Virus record (IMG/VR): IMGVR_UViG_3300025617_000007
Span: 62,001 to 126,000 of that record
Origin: a virus
DNA length: 64,000 bases
Direction: 5' to 3' (one strand)
Part shown: piece after piece, positions 36,546 to 45,764 of the stretch
How the letters are laid out: each line of letters starts with the position of its first letter
How positions within the stretch are numbered: position 1 is the first letter of the stretch
Program-made: the position numbers and the translations under genes
The notes under the pieces: model-generated
The model's database searches: none
What the model saw: the letters and a program-made list of their open reading frames with translations, nothing else
What the model was told of the DNA's origin: nothing

Positions 36546-37195
36546 GAATAGCATTTGACATAAATGGAGTTTTAAGAGACACTTTTTTAAAGGCGGAACA
36601 ACTATATCAAAAATTCTATATTGACGAGTTTGAGGAAGAAAAAACCTCATCTTTTAATGAAGATACTGAGGAGTTTACCGAAGAAGTTATGGTGGACGAT
36701 TTTACTTATGAATTAAATCTACCCGTAAAATCTTTAGACAATTTAGAGGATTATTTTAAGTTTAAAACTAAAGACGATTTATTTAACTTTTTTTATGTGG
36801 ATTTCCCTATGCAAATTTTTGGTCATTCCCCATCAATGTCGGTATCAACCTTTAATGTGTTAAATGAAATTTATGAAGAATTAAGGAATGAACACGAAAT
36901 TTTGATTGTTTCGGACGAAATACAAAAATCAAAACCCGCGTCATTATTTTTCCTTTCAAAATACGGATGTTTGGTTGAAAAGATTTTATTTTACTCAAAT
37001 ATAACATTAGATAATATGTGGGATGAAGTAGATGTATTAATTACTGCAAATCCCAACCACATATTAAACAGACCAAAAGATAAAATAACTATAAAATATA
37101 AAACCACATATAATGAAAATATTGAGTCAGAGTATGAAATATCAGATATCTCGGAAATAAGAGAATTATATGAAAAATTAAAGATAGCGAAATGA
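36542..37195 (+). CDS. HAD-like protein with altered motif I (5'-nucleotidase-like)
   Basis: 217 residues. It begins MRIAFDINGVLRDT. Asp6 matches the HAD nucleophile, but the acid two residues later is Asn8 rather than Asp, so phosphatase activity may be reduced or changed. Later segments, EILIVSDEIQKSKPASLFFL and DVLITANPNHI, fit motifs II-IV of 5'-nucleotidase-type HADs. An acidic insertion (residues ~30-55) replaces part of a cap. It overlaps phoH and the next gene by 4 bases each. It could be a nucleotidase or a binding protein. Confidence 0.65.
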   Translation: MRIAFDINGVLRDTFLKAEQLYQKFYIDEFEEEKTSSFNEDTEEFTEEVMVDDFTYELNLPVKSLDNLEDYFKFKTKDDLFNFFYVDFPMQIFGHSPSMSVSTFNVLNEIYEELRNEHEILIVSDEIQKSKPASLFFLSKYGCLVEKILFYSNITLDNMWDEVDVLITANPNHILNRPKDKITIKYKTTYNENIESEYEISDISEIRELYEKLKIAK

Positions 37196-37500
37196 TAGAA
37201 TTATTAGGAGAAAATTATTATGTTGACTTTACTGAGTTGGAAGAGAATATTAATATCCCGAAGACCGAAAAAGAAGTTAATCAAGAAGAAACAGAGGTTG
37301 ATGTGGAACTTCAAGGTGACGACACTCAACATATTAGTATTGTAAAATACGAAACAATAAAAATGATGTTAGAGGTAGTTTTAACAGAAAGAGAAGAATT
37401 AGATGAAAATTTAGGAGTATATAATACTAAAAATTTAAGCCTTCCCTTTAAGATAGCTTTTAATACATTATTAAAACATGGTATAATAAAACACTTATAG
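37192..37500 (+). CDS. Acidic hypothetical protein
   Basis: 102 residues, very rich in Glu (TEKEVNQEETEVDVELQGDD) with a helical C-terminal half (MMLEVVLTEREELDENLGVY). It overlaps the HAD-like gene by 4 bases and precedes a glycosyltransferase by 3. No family recognised. Confidence 0.5.
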   Translation: MIELLGENYYVDFTELEENINIPKTEKEVNQEETEVDVELQGDDTQHISIVKYETIKMMLEVVLTEREELDENLGVYNTKNLSLPFKIAFNTLLKHGIIKHL

Positions 37501-37503
37501 AAT

Positions 37504-38568
37504 ATGGATACACAATTATTACAAAAAGTTGAACAATCAGTTAAGAATTTAGAGGATAAGTCGGTAAGACTTTATTTTTTAGTTCAAGACACTAAGGGTA
37601 ATGCCCGAGCAAGTGTTAGACACACATACGATATGGCTCTAACACTGAAAAATAACGGATTTAATCCGATTATTATTCACGAAAATAAAGAATATACAGG
37701 AGTTTCTGAATGGTTAGGTGAAAAATATATGGAATTACCTCACGAATCGATTGATGGTGAAAACTTAAAAATATCACCTGAAGATTTTATTTTTGTACCT
37801 GAAATTTACGGACATGTATTGGAGCAAGTTTCTAATTTACCTTGTGGTAAAGTAGTTATTTGTCAAGCATATGACCATATGTTGGAAACTTTACAACCTG
37901 GTACTTCATGGTCCCAATATGGATTTTTAAAGGCTATCACGACAAATCAGAATCAAGTAGATTACATTAAAGGAATTATGAAAAATGTAACTATCGATAA
38001 AATCGAACCTTTTATTCCTGAGATTTTTACAGAAAAAGATAAACCATCGAAACCAATTATCTCGATTCATACTCGCGAACAAAGAGATACTATGAAAATT
38101 ATTAAAACTTTCTACTTAAAGTATCCTCAGTTTAGGTGGGTTACTTTCCGTGACATGAGAGGTTTGAACCAAGAAGAATTTTCTAAGTACTTAAAAGATT
38201 CTTTTGTTTCTGTTTGGGTTGACGATACTTCAGGTTTTGGGACATTTCCTATTGAGTCTATGGCTAGTAGAACACCCGTTATCGGTAAAGTCCCGAATAT
38301 GAAACCTGAGTGGATGCAAGACGATAATGGTGTGTGGACATATGAACTAAACCAAATGCCTGATATAATTGCAGAATTTACTCAGAATTGGTTAGAAGAT
38401 AATATCTCTTCAGGTCTTTATCAATCAGGTTTAGAAACATCTTCTAAATATCAAAATAGAGGCGAGTTCGAAAGTAATGTTGTATCGACATTTGAAAATT
38501 ACTTAAACGTTAGAAAACAATCGTTTGAGTCACAATTAGATAAACTTAAAGTAGTAGAAGAAAAATAA
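37504..38568 (+). CDS. Glycosyltransferase, GT-B type
   Basis: 354 residues. The N-terminal half has RLYFLVQDTKGNARASVRHT and PEIYGHVLEQ. The C-terminal half has ISIHTREQRDTMKIIKTF, then VSVWVDDTSGFGTFPIESMA and SRTPVIGKVPNMKPEW, the donor-binding 'G.f.iEaMa....Pvi' pattern of GT4-like enzymes. Sugar specificity is unknown. It starts 3 bases after the acidic gene and is followed 5 bases later by a GT2 gene. Confidence 0.8.
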   Translation: MDTQLLQKVEQSVKNLEDKSVRLYFLVQDTKGNARASVRHTYDMALTLKNNGFNPIIIHENKEYTGVSEWLGEKYMELPHESIDGENLKISPEDFIFVPEIYGHVLEQVSNLPCGKVVICQAYDHMLETLQPGTSWSQYGFLKAITTNQNQVDYIKGIMKNVTIDKIEPFIPEIFTEKDKPSKPIISIHTREQRDTMKIIKTFYLKYPQFRWVTFRDMRGLNQEEFSKYLKDSFVSVWVDDTSGFGTFPIESMASRTPVIGKVPNMKPEWMQDDNGVWTYELNQMPDIIAEFTQNWLEDNISSGLYQSGLETSSKYQNRGEFESNVVSTFENYLNVRKQSFESQLDKLKVVEEK

Positions 38569-38573
38569 GAATT

Positions 38574-39380
38574 ATGGAAGATAAATTAAATGTATCGGTT
38601 ATTTTACCGATTAACTCATCAAAAAACAAAAATTTTGAGACTTTTTTTGAAAGTTGTATCACTTCTATTCAAAACCAATCAACACCAATTAATGAAGTTG
38701 TAATAGTACATAGCGATGAAGAATCTTTAGTATCTATGTTAGATAACTATAATTTTAGTGGTCTAACAGTTAATAGAGTACTAAATAAAGGTGATGTTGA
38801 TTTCGCTACTCAAGTGAATTTGGGAGTTGAGAACGCAAAAAGTGATTGGATTTCAATTATTGAATTTGATGATGAATATGCCACTATATGGTTTAAAAAC
38901 GTTAAACGTTATATGGAGTCGTATCCTGAAATATCAGGTTTTTTACCGTTAGTTATTGATGTGGACGATAAAGGTGTTTTTGCAGGGTTCACCAATGAAG
39001 CAACCTTTGCCGCAAATATGAATACTGAAATTGGTTACTTAACTAATGAGGTGTTATTAAATTATCAAAACTTTCAAACTAGTGGTATTGTAATTAAAAA
39101 AGATACTTTTCAACAGTTTGGAGGTATTAAAAAATCTATGAAGCTAACATTCGTATATGAGTTCCTATTAAGATTAACATATAACTCAGTTGAGTTAATG
39201 ACAATCCCTCGAATAGGTTATAAACACATGAATATGAGAGAAGGTTCTATATTTTGGAACTACAAATTTGGAGAGAATAAGATAACTGAAGATGAGGTAG
39301 CTTTTTGGATTGACTCAGCAAAGAAAGAACACTTTTTTATTGAAAATAGGGACATAAATTATCAACCCGAAAATGTTTAA
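38574..39380 (+). CDS. Glycosyltransferase, GT2-like
   Basis: 268 residues. It starts LNVSVILPINSSKNKN, then FFESCITSIQNQSTPINEVV, and has the metal-binding acidic motif IEFDDEY (the DxD position as D-D-E) near residue 100, with TSGIVIKKDTFQQFGG downstream, all in GT2/GT-A order. It may add a sugar to a lipid- or protein-linked acceptor. Last gene of the glycan island; its stop overlaps the sigma factor start (TAATG). Confidence 0.8.
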   Translation: MEDKLNVSVILPINSSKNKNFETFFESCITSIQNQSTPINEVVIVHSDEESLVSMLDNYNFSGLTVNRVLNKGDVDFATQVNLGVENAKSDWISIIEFDDEYATIWFKNVKRYMESYPEISGFLPLVIDVDDKGVFAGFTNEATFAANMNTEIGYLTNEVLLNYQNFQTSGIVIKKDTFQQFGGIKKSMKLTFVYEFLLRLTYNSVELMTIPRIGYKHMNMREGSIFWNYKFGENKITEDEVAFWIDSAKKEHFFIENRDINYQPENV

Positions 39381-40141
39381 TGTTTTTAGAATCGTTAAGT
39401 GCTACTTCGACAAACTCTGAATCAGTAGAAAAGAAAAAAAGAGGTAGAAAACCGAAGTCAAATAATTATTTTGCAGAAAGAGAAGAAGGTGCGGTTAGAA
39501 TGTTTCTAACTGCATCTACTTTTAATGAAAAAAATCAAATATATAATGAGTATTTGCGTGCTCCGTTAGATAAAATGATAGAATCCATAATACGAAGATA
39601 TAAGTTATATCGTAAGGATATGGATTTTCGTGAGATACATCACGACACACATTCATTTCTTATAACTAAAGTTGAGAAGTTCAAACCTTCCAAAGGTAAA
39701 AAAGCGTACTCTTATTTTGGTACTATTTGTAAAAATTATTTAATGGGTCAAATCATTAAAGACCAAAAAGAACAAAATAGAAAAATATCATATGAAGATA
39801 TCACTACTAAGTTAGAAAGTAGACCTGATATGATTTACTATATTGAAAATGAAAAAATAGAACCTACAGAAATCATTTCACAGTTTATTAAAGAATTAGA
39901 AGATTTTATTGAGAATAGTAATTTAAATAATAATGAGTTAAAGTTAGGATACGCTTTAGCTGAGTTATTTGAAAATTATAATGAGATATTCATAGGTACT
40001 GATAATAATAAATTCAATAAAAATATCATACTTCTATCTTTAAGAGAAATGACAAATATGACTACCAAAGAGATTAGAACGTCTATGAGGAAATTTAAAA
40101 AGTTGTATTACGAACTCACGAACAAATTAAACAATTTATAA
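39380..40141 (+). CDS. Late-transcription sigma factor, gp55-like
   Basis: 253 residues (T4 gp55 has 185). The core, IYNEYLRAPLDKMIESIIRR, then YKLYRKDMDFREIHHDTHSF, LITKVEKFKPSKGKKAYSYF and GTICKNYLMGQIIKDQ, is the sigma region-2-like block conserved in T4-type late sigma factors, which bind the host RNA polymerase core and recognise an 8-base late promoter. The N-terminus has a basic KKKRGRKPK stretch; the C-terminus is a helical extension ending in a KKLYYEL segment. It is the natural candidate to read the TATTTATA boxes in this window. Confidence 0.85.
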   Translation: MFLESLSATSTNSESVEKKKRGRKPKSNNYFAEREEGAVRMFLTASTFNEKNQIYNEYLRAPLDKMIESIIRRYKLYRKDMDFREIHHDTHSFLITKVEKFKPSKGKKAYSYFGTICKNYLMGQIIKDQKEQNRKISYEDITTKLESRPDMIYYIENEKIEPTEIISQFIKELEDFIENSNLNNNELKLGYALAELFENYNEIFIGTDNNKFNKNIILLSLREMTNMTTKEIRTSMRKFKKLYYELTNKLNNL

Positions 40142-40158
40142 AAAAATTAGTCAGTAAA

Positions 40159-40166
40159 TATTTATA
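40159..40166 (+). promoter_or_regulatory. Late-promoter-like box TATTTATA (40172 operon)
   Basis: Exact TATTTATA, 5 bases before the ATG at 40172 and just after the sigma factor gene; it would begin the late virion operon of 40172-46024. Confidence 0.45.
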
Positions 40167-40171
40167 ATATT

Positions 40172-40546
40172 ATGGCAAGACCTAAGAAAAAAGAAATAGT
40201 ATTAAGTAAAGACTCAGTTCTTTCTCTATTACAAGAAATCTACAATGAATTAGTAGAACAAAGAGCGACTGCCGTAAGAATTCAAAACAAAATGTTGGCA
40301 ATGTTAAAGGACCCTGAAGATATGACGGTTATTGGTCCTGTAATTAAAGAACAACAAAAGATTATAAATGACACCATAGAAAAGAAATTAACTTTATCTA
40401 AATTACAGTCAACAATATGGGAGAAGTCGAATAGTAATACTGAAGAAAGTTTTAGTTTATCCGATATGGATGATGATGTATTACAATCACTAATTCAAAA
40501 AGATTTAGATAATGATAATAAAAATGATGGTTATAAATTAGATTAA
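40172..40546 (+). CDS. Helical hypothetical virion-operon protein
   Basis: 124 residues. Starts MARPKKKEIVL, then long amphipathic helices (LLQEIYNELVEQRATAVRIQ, VIKEQQKIINDTIEKKLTLS) and an acidic C-terminus. It probably forms a coiled-coil oligomer. It is first in the operon with the membrane-segment and baseplate-type proteins, which suggests a tail or baseplate role. Not recognised. Confidence 0.55.
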   Translation: MARPKKKEIVLSKDSVLSLLQEIYNELVEQRATAVRIQNKMLAMLKDPEDMTVIGPVIKEQQKIINDTIEKKLTLSKLQSTIWEKSNSNTEESFSLSDMDDDVLQSLIQKDLDNDNKNDGYKLD

Positions 40547-40558
40547 ATATTAACCATT

Positions 40559-42514
40559 ATGTCAGACAAAGATTCTAAATTAAAAAAAATAAAGACTAAA
40601 ACTAAGTCCTTTGTTACTACAAAACAAACTCAAACTGACGAGTTAAAAATCAAAAAACAAAACTTAGCAGACAACTTTGCACAAACCAAAAGTGAGTCGT
40701 TAAAACAACTTAACGCAATGGGTGATATTAAACAAAGAGCCCAACAACAAGTAAAAACCACTTTTGATGAATTAGTTGACATATTCAAAGAAACAGTACC
40801 TAACCCAAAAAATTCAGGTTCTAGTACGATTGATTTCTTAATTAAACAAGTATTAACTGCCAGTGAGAATACCAAAAGTCGAATGAATGAAATAGTTGCG
40901 GACGAGGTATTACACGTTGCAGGTTGTTCTGAAGAACAAACATTCAACTCACAACAAAAATTATACATTAAAGTTTCAGAAATTGATTTAAGAGGTTTAT
41001 TAAAAAACTCTCCTGATTCTGAACCTTGGAGTTTAAAGTACGAATCCTCACCAATAAGTGTGGGTCAGACTCCATTTTCGATGGATAAGGAGCTTTATAA
41101 TAGGTTACAGAACCAAGGGGTTTCATTTAACCAAGAATATGGTAACAAATATATTGGTGCATCAGGGAGTGGAATTTTCGACATTAAATACGTTAATAGT
41201 TATGTTGATGGTGGTACGACATTTTATGGTGATTTTTATGAAGTCGCTTTAGATAATAGAATTAAAGGTAACAATGTTGGTGATTTTTTAAGGGACTATT
41301 ATGGGTCAATCGATATTGTTAATTTTGATATGGTTTCTGTTGAGATTATGAATCTTTTAACAAACTTTATTGACATATCGGGAGGAATATCTCTTGAAAA
41401 GAAAGAGGACCAAAGTAGAATGTCTATAATATTACAAAGAATATTAGGTCTATGTTTTGACAATACAAAAGAGATTGATGTTCAAGGTACCGCGAAGGTC
41501 GGCCAATTAGATAATTTGGACCAATCGTTTTTTGAATTAAGCCCGACAGATTTAAAGAATATAGAAACCGAAATTAATAATGTTGTTGAGGGTATTACAG
41601 AGTTTACCGATTGTGATAATGTTAAATTTCCAGTAAATACCGAATCTATAATATCTTCAATGAAGAAAATTAGGGACGAGGATAAGAACGCCAATAAAAA
41701 AATAGACGAATTAATGAAGGCTGTTAATGACATGTCTAAAGACCAAGATTGGAAATTAAATTTACCTTCAGGTGTTAATTTTAATTTGAATGTTGCAATA
41801 AACAACGATTTTTTAAAGATTATACCTAAAGGTTTAATGTTATCTATTCTATCACCAAAAATGTTATTAGGGTTATTCATCGTGTTAAAGTCAGTAAATC
41901 CTAGTTTTTCATTAAGTTTAAATATAGATGACTTCAAATCATTTTTAGCCAAGTTTGGTAAATTTGTGGTCAATCTAATGAGTAAAATTGCCGCGATTTT
42001 TATTGAAGAATTGTTTGAGTTAATTAAAAAAAATATTAGATTATTAGTCGAAACTCTATTACTGGAAATTGTTAAAGAATCTAAAGATAAAATAGCTGTC
42101 ATTATTAGTTCTGTAATTTTTATCTTAATACAAACAGTTTCAGGTGTAATTGATTATAGAGAATGTAATAGTTTAGTTGATGAAATATTAAAATTATTGA
42201 ATTTGGGTGCTGCAGTTTTAGGGGTTTCAATACCTTCATTTGCATTAGCTGCGAGTTCATTACTTGGTGGTTTTTCACCGACAAGGGCAATGGCAGAAGT
42301 TACAGAAAGGTTACAAGGATTAGGTGTACCAACAGGGGACTTACCAAGTGGAGCACCTAATATTGCATTACCTGCAATCGCTCAACAAATAAAAGGTACT
42401 TATCAAGAACAATTAGCAAATGGTAAAGTTGAGGTATTTGTACCTCCATTAGCGGTTCCACCAGTTGTTGCGGGTTCTACAGTACCTGCAAAGGCATCGG
42501 GTAAATTCTTTTAA
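40559..42514 (+). CDS. Virion protein with hydrophobic membrane-like segments
   Basis: 651 residues. The N-terminus is basic and Gln/Lys-rich (1-60). Residues 130-300 look like a beta/alpha domain (KLYIKVSEIDLRGLL, FYGDFYEVALDNRIKG). The C-terminal third holds four hydrophobic stretches: about 424-444, 468-487, 512-530 (VIISSVIFILIQTVSGV) and 546-571. The end is Pro/Ala-rich (VFVPPLAVPPVVAGSTVP). A structural protein with such segments could insert into the host envelope during DNA entry, or be a baseplate component with buried helices. It lies next to the gp5-like baseplate gene. No family recognised. Confidence 0.6.
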   Translation: MSDKDSKLKKIKTKTKSFVTTKQTQTDELKIKKQNLADNFAQTKSESLKQLNAMGDIKQRAQQQVKTTFDELVDIFKETVPNPKNSGSSTIDFLIKQVLTASENTKSRMNEIVADEVLHVAGCSEEQTFNSQQKLYIKVSEIDLRGLLKNSPDSEPWSLKYESSPISVGQTPFSMDKELYNRLQNQGVSFNQEYGNKYIGASGSGIFDIKYVNSYVDGGTTFYGDFYEVALDNRIKGNNVGDFLRDYYGSIDIVNFDMVSVEIMNLLTNFIDISGGISLEKKEDQSRMSIILQRILGLCFDNTKEIDVQGTAKVGQLDNLDQSFFELSPTDLKNIETEINNVVEGITEFTDCDNVKFPVNTESIISSMKKIRDEDKNANKKIDELMKAVNDMSKDQDWKLNLPSGVNFNLNVAINNDFLKIIPKGLMLSILSPKMLLGLFIVLKSVNPSFSLSLNIDDFKSFLAKFGKFVVNLMSKIAAIFIEELFELIKKNIRLLVETLLLEIVKESKDKIAVIISSVIFILIQTVSGVIDYRECNSLVDEILKLLNLGAAVLGVSIPSFALAASSLLGGFSPTRAMAEVTERLQGLGVPTGDLPSGAPNIALPAIAQQIKGTYQEQLANGKVEVFVPPLAVPPVVAGSTVPAKASGKFF

Positions 42515-42516
42515 TT

Positions 42517-42714
42517 ATGGATATTGAAAAAGTAAAAAAAGTAATAGTAGATTATGAAAGTAGACCTAATAAAGATTTACTTGAAGTGATGGATTTCCTT
42601 CAAAATGATTTTGAAGAAACTAAAAAGACTCTTATTGAGTTAACGAGACATTTAGACGGGACAGAAACTGTCTATAATAAGATTTTGAAAGAATATAAAA
42701 AAAGAACTAAGTAA
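42517..42714 (+). CDS. Small helical hypothetical protein
   Basis: 65 residues, almost entirely helical (VKKVIVDYESRPNKDLLEVM, then a Thr/Glu/Leu helix). The stop overlaps the start of the next baseplate-like gene (TAATG). A small assembly partner is likely; function unknown. Confidence 0.5.
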   Translation: MDIEKVKKVIVDYESRPNKDLLEVMDFLQNDFEETKKTLIELTRHLDGTETVYNKILKEYKKRTK

Positions 42715-44273
42715 TGAATCAAAATAATTTACCATACAATAATAGAGTATTTTATTATGGAGAATGTATAGATAATAAAGACCCTGATGGTTTAGGTCGT
42801 ATTCGTGCAATTTTAAAAAGTGAAAATACTGCAGATAGAGAATTAAGTACAGGTCAGGGTAATGGTTTACAAAAAAAAGATGAGTGGACTAGTAAAGACC
42901 CTTTTGTTATTAGACCTTTATTACCTGTATTTGTAAATACGATTCCTAAAGAAAAAGAATTCGTACACTTAATTTATTCTAATTCTGATGACAAGTCAAA
43001 CAAGGATAAATTTTACATCGGTGGTGTACACTCAAGTTTGACGACATTAAATCAAGAACCTTATGAGTCTGCAGTGAAGAACGCAAACTTAGGTAGTCGT
43101 GATAAAGATAGAAAAAAATATAGAAATAAGTTAACAGGTGAAGAGACTGACCCTAAGACTAAAGGAGTTTATTCAAAACCTAACGATATTTCTATTAATG
43201 GTAGAGGGAGTGCAGATATTATAATTCAAGATGATAGTGTTTTATTAAGAGCCGGTAAATTTAACACCAACCCAACACCTAACGTTTATCCTATTGGTAA
43301 CGACAACAGAGCCTTTTTACAATTAAGTAAATATAATGAAAAGATAGTTTACGGGGAACCTAAAAAATTTAAAAAGTTCAAGTTTGAGGACAAACCAATA
43401 AAATTACTTATTGAGTACAATATTCAAAACCCTGAAAATAACTCAGATAGTTATACAGGTCAACTTTTTATTTACACATTACAACCCACAGAAAAAACAG
43501 GAACTCAAAACTTTACAATATCTTCGGATGTTGAGGCTGAGAAAAGTTTGTTTAAAACTTTTTCATTTAACGCTTTAAGTAAAAGTAAAATAACTGAGTT
43601 GGTAAATGCTGTTTTACAAGGCATTTGTGAAGGTTTAATACCTTATATGAAAGATATTAGTCCATCCATACAACCTGAAGGTCCGTTTGGTATAGATAAA
43701 GGATTAAGTTTTCCTTTTTACTTTAGACCTCAACAATCACTTTATGATAAATTAAAATCCGATACCACTCCCACGTCTGAAAAATTATTCATAACTAACC
43801 TTATGTCAGGGATTAAGATTAACGAATCTGACGCAAATGGGGGTTATGGTTTGGTTTACGATGACACTAAGAGGACTACGGTACCTTACGTTGCCGAAGA
43901 TAATAATGTGATACCAAAAAATGTATTACCTATTAATAATACTGCGGCTCTAATGGGTGGTGATTATCTTTATCTATTATCTCATAAATCAAGTAATTCA
44001 GGTGGACAAATTAATTTAAGTGATACTTTATATGGGGTTGGAAATAGAATTGTTAGTGATGAAATTGAACCAAAAACTTCATCAATGGTAAGAGGTGAGG
44101 AACTTATAGAATTACTTGACTTGATTGTTCAATTTTTAGTGGGACATGTTCACCCTTGGCATGGTATGATACCTGATGGTACTTCAGTTAATGGAGTCAG
44201 TGTTGAAAACATACTTAAGGAATTAAGAAATGCAAATCAAAAGATATTAAACAAGTATATTCGTATAAACTAA
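42714..44273 (+). CDS. Baseplate protein with gp5-type OB-fold N-terminus
   Basis: 519 residues. The N-terminal RVFYYGECIDNKDPDGLGRI is the typical start of gp5/VgrG OB-fold domains (V..N.DP...GRI.). A second marker is the C-terminal LIVQFLVGHVHPWHGMI stretch, common in baseplate spike/hub proteins. The middle contains ADIIIQDDSVLLRAGK, a beta-prism-like stretch. No lysozyme active-site block (as in T4 gp5) is seen, so it would be a hub/spike without peptidoglycan hydrolase activity. It probably lies at the baseplate centre, acting with the tube and sheath. Confidence 0.7.
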   Translation: MNQNNLPYNNRVFYYGECIDNKDPDGLGRIRAILKSENTADRELSTGQGNGLQKKDEWTSKDPFVIRPLLPVFVNTIPKEKEFVHLIYSNSDDKSNKDKFYIGGVHSSLTTLNQEPYESAVKNANLGSRDKDRKKYRNKLTGEETDPKTKGVYSKPNDISINGRGSADIIIQDDSVLLRAGKFNTNPTPNVYPIGNDNRAFLQLSKYNEKIVYGEPKKFKKFKFEDKPIKLLIEYNIQNPENNSDSYTGQLFIYTLQPTEKTGTQNFTISSDVEAEKSLFKTFSFNALSKSKITELVNAVLQGICEGLIPYMKDISPSIQPEGPFGIDKGLSFPFYFRPQQSLYDKLKSDTTPTSEKLFITNLMSGIKINESDANGGYGLVYDDTKRTTVPYVAEDNNVIPKNVLPINNTAALMGGDYLYLLSHKSSNSGGQINLSDTLYGVGNRIVSDEIEPKTSSMVRGEELIELLDLIVQFLVGHVHPWHGMIPDGTSVNGVSVENILKELRNANQKILNKYIRIN

Positions 44274-44274
44274 G

Positions 44275-44282
44275 TATTTATA
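44275..44282 (+). promoter_or_regulatory. Late-promoter-like box TATTTATA (44295 gene)
   Basis: Exact TATTTATA, 12 bases before the ATG at 44295, immediately after the baseplate gene stop. Confidence 0.55.
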
Positions 44283-44294
44283 TTAAAAGAATAT

Positions 44295-45764
44295 ATGTCA
44301 GTTTATAAATCATATTTTAGTAGAAACAATACCTTAGTTTATAATTCTTACGCAAACACGGGTAAAAATCCTATCGTAGAGTTATTTTTCGGTAGAGTAG
44401 ATAACGTATTATTACCTAAAGGTTTTAGTCGTTTTATTTTCGATATAGATTTAGAATCTTTAACAAAAAAAGTTAACGATGGTGAAATATCAATAGAGTC
44501 AGGTTGTACTCGTAATATGACACATAAACTAAAAATGGTTAATTCTTCAGCATTTGATAAAGAATTGTTAAATGATAAGTGGTCAAACGGAAGACGTAGA
44601 GCAACATCATTTGATTTAGTATTATTCAGAATACCTAAATCTTTAGGTAATGAAGGTAATCCACAACCATGGGACGAAGGTGTAGGTTATGACTACTATA
44701 ACTTTAACCAATTGCCTACCGACAAATCTTACTCTGACAGACCATCAAATTGGTTTGAGGCTAAAACTGTGAATAATTGGTCATTACCTGGTTTATACGA
44801 TAATGAAAACAATCAATCGACTTCAGGTCTTAACTTTTCAGGGTTAAATATTATCGATACTCAACACTTTGAATTTGGTAATGAAGATATTGAGTTCGAT
44901 ATGACAGATGAGATTAATAATATCTTAACAGGGTCAACAACAGGTGTTACAGGATGGGGAATAGCATTCTATCCTGAAGTTGAAAATATTACAGGTTTAA
45001 CCGAAAATTATTCTGTAGGTTTTTTCTCTCGACACACACAAACATTCTACGAACCATATTTAGAGACTAATTACGATGACTTAATTCAAGATGACCGTAA
45101 TATATTTTACACTGAAAAATCTAATAAATTATATCTTTATAGTTACAAATTTGGAATACCTCAAGACTTCGATGAAAACCCTACTGTTGACATATTAAAA
45201 TCCGATGGTTCTCCTTTATTAGTTAATTTAGAAACTTGTAAGGTAACTAATGGTGTTTATGAAGTTGAGGTTAGTGGAATTACTTCCACTTCAACCCCTT
45301 GTATGTATTATGACGTATGGAAAGGATTAATTATTGATGGTACGACCATAAACTCAGTTGAAAATGAATTTGTACTTAACGATTTATCTGAACTATATCA
45401 AATAGGTTCAACAACTAATGAACCGTCAATATATGGATTTGATTTCTACGGTATCAAACAAGATGAAAAGATTTTAGGGTCAGATACTCGTAAAGTTAGT
45501 GTAATAATTAAAAAGGCATATACGACTAATGAAGTTTTAAGTAAAGTTAAAGCATATTATAGGATTTATGTTAGAGAAGGAAAAACAGAAGTCCAAGTTC
45601 AAGATTGGACACTACTTAACCGAACACCTGATGGGTATTATTTCATTTTTAATACTGACGATAAGATACCAAATGAATATTTTATTGATTTAAAAGTAGT
45701 TACAGATAGAGAAGTGAATACTTATAAAAGAGAACTTAAGTTCCAAATAGTAAATAGAAAATAA
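44295..45764 (+). CDS. Beta-rich virion protein (DNRLRE-like start)
   Basis: 489 residues. The N-terminus (YKSYFSRNNTLVYNSYANTG, then NPIVELFFGRVDNVLLPKGF and RFIFDID) follows the pattern of DNRLRE-type beta-sandwich domains: an unpaired Ser/Asn-rich strand, 'N......L..G', then '..R....FDI'. The remainder is beta-rich, with Thr/Ser-rich strands and a C-terminal YRIYVREGKTEVQVQDWTL block. Probably a baseplate-wedge, fibre or collar protein; the late box and operon position support a structural role. Not assigned to a T4 gene. Confidence 0.6.
   Translation: MSVYKSYFSRNNTLVYNSYANTGKNPIVELFFGRVDNVLLPKGFSRFIFDIDLESLTKKVNDGEISIESGCTRNMTHKLKMVNSSAFDKELLNDKWSNGRRRATSFDLVLFRIPKSLGNEGNPQPWDEGVGYDYYNFNQLPTDKSYSDRPSNWFEAKTVNNWSLPGLYDNENNQSTSGLNFSGLNIIDTQHFEFGNEDIEFDMTDEINNILTGSTTGVTGWGIAFYPEVENITGLTENYSVGFFSRHTQTFYEPYLETNYDDLIQDDRNIFYTEKSNKLYLYSYKFGIPQDFDENPTVDILKSDGSPLLVNLETCKVTNGVYEVEVSGITSTSTPCMYYDVWKGLIIDGTTINSVENEFVLNDLSELYQIGSTTNEPSIYGFDFYGIKQDEKILGSDTRKVSVIIKKAYTTNEVLSKVKAYYRIYVREGKTEVQVQDWTLLNRTPDGYYFIFNTDDKIPNEYFIDLKVVTDREVNTYKRELKFQIVNRK

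Noticed and set aside
41482-42102. Minus-strand 206-codon frame
   Set aside because: Antisense to the membrane-segment virion protein; hydrophobic only because its complement is.
42714-44273. Lysozyme domain in the gp5-like protein
   Set aside because: No T4 lysozyme-type Glu-Asp-Thr active-site block could be found.
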